From Patiria pectinifera (Eukaryota > Echinodermata > Asteroidea > Valvatida > Asterinidae): a stretch of 64,000 bases of DNA. Position 1 is the stretch's first letter. Each line of letters begins with the position of its first letter. Where the stretch lies: positions 1,937,770 to 2,001,769 of the forward strand of contig CM057142.1 in the NCBI GenBank assembly GCA_029964075.1. The letters are read 5' to 3'. The translations under genes and the position numbers were made by a program. Positions 25,301 through 37,300 of this stretch are shown here, piece after piece. The notes beneath the pieces are model-generated. The model saw only the letters and a program-made list of their open reading frames with translations, was not told the origin of the DNA and did no database searches.

Positions 25301-28300
25301 GGCCATGCATAAATATAGGCCTGGATTATGCTTGAAATCCTCCGTACTGCTCCAGGATGTCACTGGCCAAGCCTCAACATATTGACAGTCACTGCCGCAG
25401 GATTTTGCAGGATTTAGGCAGTGGTCACCCCACCACGGACCATATTCAAGAAATAATGGAGGAATTTGCAGGATTGAGGCTACATCCTAGAAAAAAGGCC
25501 TAGGGAGTTGGGGTTAACGCTTCAAGCTTACATTACAGTATTTCTTGTTATCACCTGGAAAATTGAGCAAAGAATGAAACCTAGACCACTCATGTCATCC
25601 TGCGTTGGATTGACCCAGGGCACAGAGTTTTAAGCTGACTGTTACTTGTTTGCCCCAATCATCTTGATTGATGAGTGTTGTCAGTATATGTATATCATAA
25701 CTGCTATCCTCTTGTCAATGCAGCATTTAATGCGTCCATGCTGGATGAGATAGAAGCTCTCCATGGTCAGAAAGCAGACATCTTAGACACGTTGGATATG
25801 ACCACGAGTCAGGTATGTAGCTGAACTGTTCTATCTATTGAAACTATCAAAACTATCAACTCTACAAATCCTGCAGACTGCACATACGTAGATCTCTTTC
25901 AGCATATGTCAAATTTCATCTATCGCCCCCCCCCCCACCTGAAAAAAATTCATCTCAGTTGACTTAAATTGTTCAAAGATCTTTGTCCAGAAAAGGTATT
26001 TTTCCTCCACGGTACAAACTGAGATTAAATATTGTTATATGAGTAAATATAATTATACACTGAATATAGCTGTTGCTACTAAGACCTGCTTTTTGTATTT
26101 AACATGTACTTTTTATTTCTTGAAAAATTTGTTAAAAATGGTATTTCTTAGAGTCAAATGTTCTGATGTTTTCCAGACCACATAACTTCAGTCAAATTTG
26201 CAAGGGGGGGCACTTGGTATGCCGCTAAGGCTTTTATGACAGAAGGCCCATTTTTGCCTTCCCCAAAATCTGAGTAGGGGGCACTAGGTGGCGAAGCCCT
26301 AGGAGGCACTGCCCCCTAAATTTGTAATAAATAAAGCAGAATAATGTATAACAAAATTTGTCTTAATTTAGGAGTTGTCCTTGAATCTCAACTGTTTGAG
26401 TTGAGTGAATCCAGTATGTTTGTTACATGTATATATGTAAGGCTTAGAATAGGACTTACAGTGTTTTAGTAATGTGGAATTATTATTTTGTTTTTTTGGT
26501 CTCATTTTGCCTTTTTTCTATAGTTCCAATCTCAGAATCGGCAGTTTTACGAGCTGAAACAGAGCATTGACAAGACCTCACAGGAAAAAAATGACATGAT
26601 GGTAGGTTTGGGTTTTTGACAAGGCTTCACCTCACTGGCTACACTGGGAAGGTGACTTTGCAACCTGTCTCCCACTTTATCACCTGTTGCTTGCTTGACG
26701 GGTGTACGCCCATTTTGCGGGCGAGTCAGCTCTTTATCTCATGAACAGCTCGTGAACACACCCATCTTAGCATATGGGCAGTTATGGGGTACCGCTATTG
26801 TTCACCGTTACTTCCCTACTGTTTTTGTTTTTATTGAAATCGCAAATTCCATAACGTTACTTGAGATACTCAGATTTCTAAAGAACGACTTGTTAGATGC
26901 CATAACATATCTTGACATGTCCCATTAAGGTTTGTACACGAAAACATTCCGAGGAGTTGGCTCAGGTCCTTAGGGTTATTGTTATCAAAGGTAACCCCAT
27001 GCCCAAGTTCTCAAAGGGAAAAAACTGCATTATCATTTAGTCATGTTTGAATTTATCAAGACAAAAATTACTTTTGAATTTCAGCAATCCTGCACTGACT
27101 TAAAGGACAAGGTGCGAAAACTGCAGAAAGAGTTGAAGACCGTACAATCAATAGTCACCCAACAGGAAACCAAGCTGAAATCAACTCAAGAACAGGTAAG
27201 TAGACGTGGCCTGTCTGCCTTAACATGCTAAATCCTACGATGTTCAACAGTGAACACATTCTACCAAATTCTGTCACTCGGAGCATGAACACAAAATGGT
27301 GGATGTTGTTTCTAGGCCTTGATTTCAGCTGTAACTATTTGTTTTACACTTTTCTGTCATTGAATTCTGTACGATTTAATGGTAATATACAACATTTTGC
27401 TTTTGATGTCATTTTCAGAAATGGATGGATTTGGGGGTTCGTACTTTATAGCAAATTGTTACACTGACTTTTTTTAAAAGTTGTGTGTTCATAGATGCTT
27501 GGAAAATCTAGGGGAAAAAATGCATAACCGATTGCAAACAAAATGTGGACTAAATAAATTTGGTGAATTGGGGGTAGTAGTTGAAAAAAAGTCATGTTGT
27601 TTCCAACGGTGGTCGGCTGACTATCATTAGAAAATTCCACTTTTTTTGAAAATGACAGCACACCAGGTACCGTGATTTCACTGCATTCTTGAGACTATCA
27701 TAATAATTTGGTAGTTTTGTTTTTTGATGTTTACAAATGTTGTGTATTACCTTTAACAGGGTGCTTAGAGAAAACCCAAAGAGGGTAAACCATTTCAATT
27801 CCCTACCCCTCCAAAAAAAAAAATCCTTTTTGTATTTTTACCATGGTGTTTTGTTGTATGGAACAACCGTTTTTGTTCGTAAAAAAAAAATTATTTAGTA
27901 TTTATTCTCCATATTTGTCAGTCCTCGATTTTCTAGAGAGACAATTTTATGGTCCCCTTAAAATATTTCAATGGATGCAGCTGAACATTGTACACAGATG
28001 CCTCCTTAACAACATTTCTCTTTAAGAAAAATTACTCCAAGTAATTAATTAATTTACAATTATCTTCCTTTCTACCTATGCATCATTGACAGGTGGATCT
28101 GTACGAGGAACAGGTTAGCACAGCCAATCAGACGATAGCTGCCTTACAACAACAGGTGCTAGATGTAAGTTGTAGTCTCCTTAACAGTCACAAACAGTCA
28201 AAATTCACTTCCACTTCCCCTGCTGTACTTTTAACAAAGGCTAGTCACCAGCAGTCAGATCATATGTCAAGCAAGCACTGTGACTAGTCAAACTGGGTCA

Positions 28301-31300
28301 ACAGACAAAGCAGGCAAGTTGTGGTCACAGCTGTTTTATCACTCACCAGGAGTCAAAGCACAGCTGTATCAAGTTACCTAAACAGTCCCAGCCAGTCATT
28401 CATGCTTTGTAGGCTGGAGATTCTCAACTGTTCAAAACAGTCACTTGATTGATTTTGACTGAAAGGGCTACTTGGCTCAGAATGCATGTTTGCTTCGGAG
28501 GGTTAAATGTAGATTGGATCGTTAGCAGGTATCCAAACAGTAACCGACCAAATTATTGTTAGAATACTTACTTGGTCTGTCGATAGTAACGACACTTAAC
28601 TCCCTGTGAAATTATTCCTTCTGGCATACTGTCATTTTGAAGAAAACAATAAAAGGTAATTTCCAAAGATGTGTCAAGTGACACATTTTTTGAAATTTCT
28701 GTTTGTATTGGGCAAATCCGTGATTGGATGCAAGTGTTGATATGAGGCATGCGCATGCGCGTCTGCAATTATTCCTCTATTCATTGAATACATAGAGACA
28801 TTGTTTTAAGCCCCTTCTGTGACCTTCCTTTCCCTGTACAAGCTGTAATAAGTTGGAAACCTTTGAGGTAGCATATTTCAATTGGTCAAAATCTAGAGGT
28901 CAAGATGCGGTTGTCTTGCATAATTAATCAGCGAATCTGCTCAAATGTAAAAGACAATGGCTTTCGCCATGGTCTATTGGTCCATTACATTGACTACCTT
29001 TCGTGTACCACATTCCTAAAAACAAATGCTTGCTTCATTCCAACAGCTTAAGGATAGCTTGCACTTCAGCAACAATAACATGTCTGCATTACAACACGAG
29101 GTCCAGTCATTGTCTGAACAGAATCAGCTGTTGACATCGGCAAAGGAACAACTGACAGAAGAAGTAACGGGCTGGAATGAGAGGTACATGTACATACATG
29201 GAAGCTCTAGCGTTATGTGTAGTCTGTCCCCACTATTGCAATCTTTATTGACCAGTGATGTGTAGTAATGTGACAAAGTGTGCAGGCTCAATGTGACACA
29301 CACAAATGCACGCACGTTTGTTTATGGTGTAAATCAAGGACTTTTGTTCCTCTTCCCTTTGTTTGTACTTCAACTTTTTCGTAACAGCTCTCATTGGTTT
29401 TATACGTGTTTTCTAATCGAGGTCGTCCTCAATTTGGTTCCTGTCCTCGATTCACCGATGATGTTGCATGTTTGTGTCCTCGATTTGCACCATAAACAAA
29501 CGCACACAGACTACTGTGTGTTTGCCTGCAATCGGGGACCCCCTGTTGTCCCTTTTTTGTTTGTACTCAAACTTTTTAGGAGGACCTCCCATATGTTTTG
29601 TACACGAATCCAAATTGGGGACCTCTCGGGAATTGGGGACCCTATCGTCCTCTGTTGTTCAACGTCCCCTATTGAATGCAGAAACAAACTCACACAGGCC
29701 TACCGTACACGCCTAGTGTGGTACATTCCATTTTCTTCATGTAGTTAAGAAAAAGTGGAGAAAAAAATCATTTTACTTTCACTGTGAACACACTTTTTGG
29801 CGCGGGGAGGTGGGAGATGGGGTTGAAAATACAATATTTCCAGTGGAGAACTCCTTTATGCATAGTAGTCCTTGGGAGTTAGGGTATATACTCCATGCAT
29901 TGTTATTGTTAGATTTACAGAGTGGGCCACCAGGGGGCCCAATTTTATAGTGCTCCCAGTAGGATTCCAACCAGCCAAATAGAACTCAGAGGATGAATGA
30001 TACGCATAACATGATTCTGGAATATTGAAAAAGGCCAACAATTTGTAAGATTGATTGTCACTCGTGATTATAATTGCTGTGATTGTTGCTTGTCTTTCTC
30101 AGGGTTTCGGAGATGAACGAGCAAGTGGAGCTTCTTCACAACGAGAAAAAGGACCTCGAAGAATCGGTGACATTCAAAGACAATGAAATTGAGGTATGAA
30201 TGACTAAGTAAACTGGAGTATGTGCCCAACCAATATGGCATATCAGGCCAGTTTCTGTGAAATATAACAGTTGAGATTTGTTTTTATAACAATATGGAAT
30301 TTGCTCATCACTTCTTGAAAACAAGTCACAGGATTTTGGTAGTCATGATTTGTTCCTGGATGTCAAGTAAGATTTGAGGCTTTGCATGGTGGAGATACTA
30401 AATAATGAAAGGTTTGCGGAAACACCATGTGCGAATAATTTCTCAACTAAGAGAATGGTTCTGAAGAGAACCAGAGGTATAAACTCGACGTTTCGGTCAG
30501 TATGCTCTGACCGTCTTCAGGAGAGTGCATTAGATGTCCTGGATGTCTTCCGAAACTACATGCATTAGTCCAATGTGTATTAATTAATTTATGTTCTTTA
30601 TCTGTTGGTGAATGATTGAATTTAACTTAATGTTGATATTCTGATATGAATAGATTTCATTGATTTGTTTTCATTTCAGGTCTTGAAAGACTGTCTACTA
30701 CAGCTGAAAGGATTGCAGAGCACCGAGGAGGATGACACAGGTCAGACGTCAAATTTCAATGGGAGACTTTGAGACGTTGGTGGCAGCAAACTTACCGGTC
30801 CTTTTTCCATTGTGTGCGTCAAATTGAGCATGCACGCTTTGGCTTTAATATGACGTAAACAATTGAAAAAGGACTGGTATGTTTGCTGCCACCAACGTCT
30901 CAAAAGTTTCCCATTACATTTTGCAGAGAGAATATTCGAAAATGCAGAATTTTTATCAATTCTGAAAAAAACTGTGTTTCTCAGCTATTATAAATGTCGT
31001 TTTCTTTTTTTCAACAGAAGTTGATAATGAAGCCAGGGTACAGCAACTCATGGATGTAACAAGAGTAAGCAACTCTCTCCCTGAATGTGTATGGTTGTTT
31101 CACCAAGTGTGACTTGGAATGATTTTTGTCCATCATTCAATTTGCATATCAAGTTCAGGACTTAGTAACGTTATAATGTAAAGACATGTCGGTAAAGAAT
31201 TCTTTGCATCTTTGGCAGAATGCTAAACACCTATGTGCTTGGGAATCCTGATTTTGTTTTTTCATGACAGTCACCTGCTTATGGGAGACAAACATATTTA

Positions 31301-34300
31301 TGTATAACGGACCTTATTCACGAGGTAGCCATTTTTGTCTTGTTCCCTGAATGCATTTCATAAATTGTTAACTGTTGAATGGGGTGGCACCAGATTATTT
31401 ATGCAGCCCTATTTTAGGGCAAAAAAAAAGTCTCCGGTTTCTGGTATGGAGCTTGGCCAAAAGTGGTGCGGCGACGCGGCTTTTTTTTTTTTTTTTTTGC
31501 TTCAAATGTCGGCTGATGACTGCAAATGGTGCCCGACTAAACTTAGTGCAAATAAATGGGAGTCCAGGGAGGCCACATAAGCTTATTCTCGATCATAACC
31601 CCATCTAAAAACACGTTAAAATTGTGCAGCAGCAGGATTCCAGTCAAACCAGTGAGTTTGGCGGTCTTTAGACATCATCTTTTATTGAAAATAAAATGTT
31701 TCATTTTGCCGACGCGCATGGCTACGGCAACGCGCGCGCATACCAGAAACCAGAGACTTTTTGGGGGGGGCCTTACTTTCATTTTTTTTAATTCGGGCTT
31801 GAAACATTAGGGAATATTTAATTATAAATTTAAATAATTCATATAAGGCCCAAAAAAAAAATAGGTCGGTCTCTGGTCAGCGCGCGCGTCGATTTTAATC
31901 ATGCGCGTCGATCTTTTTTTTTTCCAAAATGTTCCGCGGTAGCTCCAACAGCGCCCTCTATTTCCGCACCTCATTTTTTTTTACCAAAGAGCACCAAGGA
32001 ATGGGAAATTGCACCAAGGCAAATGATCGAAAGCACCAAGGCAAATTATGGAGGCTACCAATGTACATGAGGACACCAAAAAAGCAAAATAGTACCCACC
32101 TTGTCTGTACAATCCAAGCTTGAAGAAAAAAAAAGAAAAAAAAGCCGCGTGGCCGTGTCAATTCCGGAACTTTGGTCTGACCAGAGACCGAATATTTTTT
32201 TTTTTTGGCCTAAGCCGACTTGAATTATTTAGTAATGTACTTGCTTTCATTTCTCTTCACCAGTTCCAAAAATGAAGATTTTACCTCATTTTCAATTCAA
32301 CATGGCCGACTGGTGAATAAGGCCCATTGCAGTTATTACTTGTTTTTTTGAATACTCATTAATCTTGTGTAAGTTCTACATGTACATTATCTGGTTCTTT
32401 CTGTGTAGGTGAGTGCCAAGTTGTCTCTCGTTGAGAGTGAAAAGAATGAAGTCGAGGCCAAGTATGAGGAAGAAGTCAAAGGAAGACGAGAACTGGAAGG
32501 TGAGTGGGAGAAGTCAAAAGCTGCTTGGATTTAACAAGAAATGTGAAAAAAAGTAAGACTGCTGCAAACTGCTTACTGACTGGATGGACCTGAAATGTAT
32601 AAATCTAAAAATTAATGTGGCCTGACGTTGCGAACTTAGCAAGTTCTTCTTCAGAGGCTAAAACAGAAATGACAGAGGTACAAACATTAACATGGGGGTG
32701 CACACAAACATGCAGGGCTGAAAGAAGAAACACAAAAGGAGGATTAGGTGGGAAAGGTGTGGAAAGATGCAGGGGAGGGTGGATGAGAGAACAAAGGAAC
32801 AAAGGGAGATGGCAAACCACAAGGGGTCTAGTGTAAACAGGGGAGGGATCAGAAAGGGGAAGGATCAAAGGTCACAGGGAGTGGGAACGGACAAAAGAGT
32901 GTGAGAGTGATGATGATGGGGGGGGGGGGGAACAGTATGGGGGTGGAAAGGGATGAAAGATGGGGAAGATGGGTAAACACAAACAAGGAAGACCAGGTGG
33001 ATTATCTGTAACAGAAGACAATGGAGGAAGAAAAGGATTAATCATTCCCTAGTTGGATGTTGAGACCATGTGGTTGAATAGTTCGAAGACGATTCATCCA
33101 CACTTTCTCTCTGCTGAGGCAAACTGAGTCCTTGCGATGGCCAAGAGATTCAATGCCCTGCAAAATCATATCAGAAATGGAGTGGTTAGGCAGGTTGAAG
33201 TGATGACCAACAGGGGTGTCTAGTTTCTTGGTGTTGACCGTTGACCGGTGGGCATAGAAACGCTTCTTGAGCGTATTCTTAGTCTCACCTACATACTGCA
33301 CTCCACAGACCCTGCAAGAAATGAGATATATGACATTAGAGGTGTTACAAGTGATGTTACCAATGGTTCTGTGGGTAGTGACAGAAGAGTGGCCAGAAAA
33401 GGAGTCAGACTCCTGGATATGAATCTGGCAGACAACACATCTGGAACTGCACTTGAAAGTACCATGCTGGGTGGGAGGATGCATCTAAGGATGGGACTTC
33501 AGCTCGAACAATCAGGTCCCGTAGATTTCGAGGACGCCTGTAAGCCAATGTGGGGCCGTTGGGGATGGCGCGGGCAAGGCGATCTGAAGTATGGAGGATA
33601 TGATGATTGTCATTTGTGATTTTGCGAAGGGGAGGGAGATTGGGGTGAAACGTGGTAACCAAGGGAATCATGGGTTTGGCCATGGTATCAGGGGCCTTTC
33701 CCGTGAGGGCTAGATTTCTGGGGATAGCTTTAGCTCTGGCAATGGCACGATGAACTTGGCGAGAGCTGTGACCCCTGGCCACCAAGTTGTTCCTCAGTAT
33801 CTGTGTATGGCGGGAGAAATCGGAATCATTAGAACAAATTCTTCTGAGTCTGAGTGCCTGGCTGAACGCTATGCCAGTTTTGCAGTGCCTGGGGTGACAG
33901 CTGGAGGAGTGGAGGTACTGGTGGGTGTCTGTGGGTTTGGAATACAGGTCAGTGGTTAGTGAGTTGCCTTGCTTGCGGACGGTGACATCCAGAAAGTGGG
34001 TTTGGTGAGCCGAGAACTCCGACGTGAATTTGATGGTTCTGTGGAAGGAATTGATGTGGTTAGTGAAGGTCAAGAGACTGTCCTCATCACTGGTCCAGAT
34101 GAAAAAAACATCATCAATATATCTCCACCAGATCCAAGGGCGACATGGGGCCGAGGCAAGCATGCGTTCTTCGAGGTCACCCATGAAGAGGCAAGCCATG
34201 GAAGGGGCCATGCGAGTGCCCATTGCGGTGCCGTGTACCTGTAGATAGTGTTCACCAAGGAAGGAAAAATTGTTCTTGGTTAGTATAAGTCTCATGAGGG

Positions 34301-37300
34301 TGCCAACATCACTGATGGGAGGAGTCGTGTGTCCTGCCTTGGCCAGAGCCAAGGAGCAAGCACGAACACCCTCCTCATGTGGGATGTTGGTGTACAGAGA
34401 TGAGACGTCGAAAGTCCCAATGATGGCTGTGCTGGGAATCTGGTCCTTGATTCCTTCAAGCTTGCGTAGGAAGTCTGGGGTGTCGTGAATGTATGACGAA
34501 ACCAAGAAACTAGACACCCCTGTTGGTCATCACTTCAACCTGCCTAACCACTCCATTTCTGATATGATTTTGCAGGGCATTGAATCTCTTGGCCATCGCA
34601 AGGACTCAGTTCGCCTCAGCAGAGAGAAAGTGTGGATGAATCGTCTTCGAACTATTCAACCACATGGTCTCAACATCCAACTAGGGAATGATTAATCCTT
34701 TTCTTCCTCCATTGTCTTCTGTTACAGATAATCCACCTGGTCTTCCTTGTTTGTGTTTACCCATCTTCCCCCATCTTTCATCCCTTTCCACCCCCATACT
34801 GTTCCCCCCCCCCCATCATCATCACTCTCACACTCTTTTGTCCGTTCCCACTCCCTGTGACCTTTGATCCTTCCCCTTTCTGATCCCTCCCCTGTTTACA
34901 CTAGACCCCTTGTGGTTTGCCATCTCCCTTTGTTCCTTTGTTCTCTCATCCACCCTCCCCTGCATCTTTCCACACCTTTCCCACCTAATCCTCCTTTTGT
35001 GTTTCTTCTTTCAGCCCTGCATGTTTGTGTGCACCCCCATGTTAATGTTTGTACCTCTGTCATTTCTGTTTTAGCCTCTGAAGAAGAACTTGCTAAGTTC
35101 GCAACGTCAGGCCACATTAATTTTTGGATTTAACAAGATTCTATTCCAGTGCTTCCACGGGGCATCTTGAAACTCTGAAGGCTTAGAACATTCCACTGGG
35201 AATGCATATTTCTTTCTCATTTGGAAGGAACATGCTGCTCCCAATGTTTGCATGTGGGACATTCCAACGTTATAAACGGAAGTGTAATGTCCGTGACAGA
35301 GCTAAATAACCATGATATCTAATCAATGATTCAGAGAAATGATCCAAAACTCCTAGTCTGTAATCTCCTTGACCATTACTAGAAGATGGATGTTTAAGAT
35401 TTGAAAAATACATTTGCAGGTTTATTTACTCAGCTCTTAAAGGCTCCGTCATGGACATTACATTGCAATGGAATTGCCCATATGCGTGTGCTTGATTAAT
35501 TTGAAACAACCCATTTCTTTTAGGAAAAAAAACTGCTCGGGAACACTGCGTGTTCTCATGAGGAATGTGCTGTGTTCTTGAAGTGGACAGAGTGACTTGC
35601 TGTTCTTTTGTGGTGATGCCAAGTATTATGCTTTGTTTACTTTGTCTTATCTCATGTATTTTGTCTTCATCTTGTGTCCATAGCCAAGATTGGTTCCCTC
35701 CAACAAGACGTAGACACAGCCCAGTCTAAATACAAGCAGGCAAAGAGCAGCTTGAGTGAGGCACAGACGAAGCTAGACGTCATGACGGAATACTTCAAGA
35801 ATAAAGAGGTGGATTTACAGAGGTGAGTCTCTCTGTTGGTCAAGATGTCTGTTTAGATGTAGTTTCGGAATTAGAATGGTGCCTGTTAGTACTTTATTAC
35901 AAAAGTAAAGGCTTATCTTAAGACATTTTCAATAAATTTCTTTAAAGCTCTTATGAAAGTTTGCTGTTGTGATGTATATTTTGATGACGTAATTTTACAA
36001 GCACTGTAGCCTGGAGAAGAAAATCACAAGTACACAAGTTTACAGTGGTGGGACTCGAATCTACATGTGTGACCTTGTGCTTAGTAGTGCAGGTGCCTTG
36101 CTTCCGTTGGCTTTTGAATTGAGGAAGAATCTGCTAGGATTCAGGCCCCATAAATTTGAACAATTTAGATGCTTCAGGTGAAAAGTTGTTCGCAGTTTTA
36201 CATGCATTTGACTAGGGAGATATGTTATCCAGTCACAATGTGAATCACTTATTTCTTACTTTTGCAGGAAACTTGGCCGTGAAGAGGCACTGAGGCTACA
36301 GAGTGATTCCAAGCTAGAGTCTGCCGATGGTAAAGCAGCATCAGCAGAAGTTGAGGTTACCAACTACAGGTGGGTACCAGTCAGTGCTGTATGTACTGGT
36401 GCAGCCCACATGTTGGCTGGCCATTCATGAGCAAAAATAAAATGCAAACATGTATTTTCATGAACTTTATGGTCATGATGCCTTGGACCAAGTTAATATA
36501 AACTGTCCTCATACATAGATCTGTCATAAAATTGATTATTTGTACTAATCATACTAAATTCATGTAAGAGTGGCAGTCAATTACCGTAGTTTTGTGATAA
36601 GTTTTAAATGTTGTGGGTATATTTCCTTTTGCTTGCAGGACTCAGATCAGAGATCTTAAAGAGGAACTGGAAAAAGCTGAGAGGAATTTCAGAAATCAAG
36701 TAAGACGGAAAAATGAAAGCAGTATTTATGGAAAACTCTACTCTTTATTCTTGGCCATTTCTGACCATGCAGGGAAATTTGTTGAAATGAAGTGAATTTC
36801 AGTCTCTTGAGATGTGAATATGCAAACTGTGTATGAAGTTCATTGTTCACTTGGGGAAAAAAAACTAAAATGAAAATTCTGTTTGGCTGTGTTTTAACTT
36901 GACCCATTATTACTGTTTTGCCTCAGGTTGCAGCTCATGAGAAGAAAGCACATGACAGCTGGGTAAGTCCGTGTCATTTACAACACAGATCACATTTATG
37001 CGGAAATTTGAATTATCTTGATTTTTAAACCATGTTGCAATTTTCTCTTGGCTTTTTCTTCAAAAGCGTACTAACAAAACTCACAGTGTGTGAGATCTTG
37101 TTTGTACTTCAGAAAAATGCAAAATGCTCATGAGGGGACCACATTTTTGGAGGGAGTTTTTTTGAGTTGGAGAAATAGGGTTTCTAACCCTAACCCTAAC
37201 CTCTCAAATTGACCATGATTTGGAAGTCAATATTTGGTTGTTTGATTGTTGACAGATTTCTGCCCGGTCTGCGGAGAGAGAACTTCAGGAGGCCAAAAGA

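Larger units (their letters stand above)
32540..35123 (-). mobile_element. Penelope-like retroelement, 5'-truncated, with inverted terminal arms
   Basis: Minus strand. The reverse-transcriptase part (about 34495 down to 33700) has FDVSSLYTNIPHEEGV, GTAMGTRMAPSMACLFMGDLE and the catalytic RYIDDVFFIW. It is followed by a GIY-YIG-type endonuclease part (about 33480 down to 33045) with the CRVCGVQYVGETKNTLKKRF motif. After it comes a pyrimidine-rich non-coding tail. A second copy of the last part of the endonuclease and tail lies in the opposite sense at 34501-35122. The coding part is incomplete and has at least one break, so this copy is not functional. Family membership follows from the RT plus GIY-YIG pairing, which is specific to Penelope-like elements. 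It lies in the TANGO1 intron between 32499 and 35684. Confidence 0.92.

Noticed and set aside
29278-29748. 156-codon plus-strand frame between exons 13 and 14
   Set aside because: It lies across two inverted-repeat elements inside an intron and has no domain-like features.
33248-33619. Plus-strand frames over the Penelope-like element
   Set aside because: They are antisense shadows of the retroelement's own coding regions.
37183-37200. Telomere-like CTAACC repeats
   Set aside because: Only three units (CCCTAACCCTAACC) inside an intron; too short to be meaningful.
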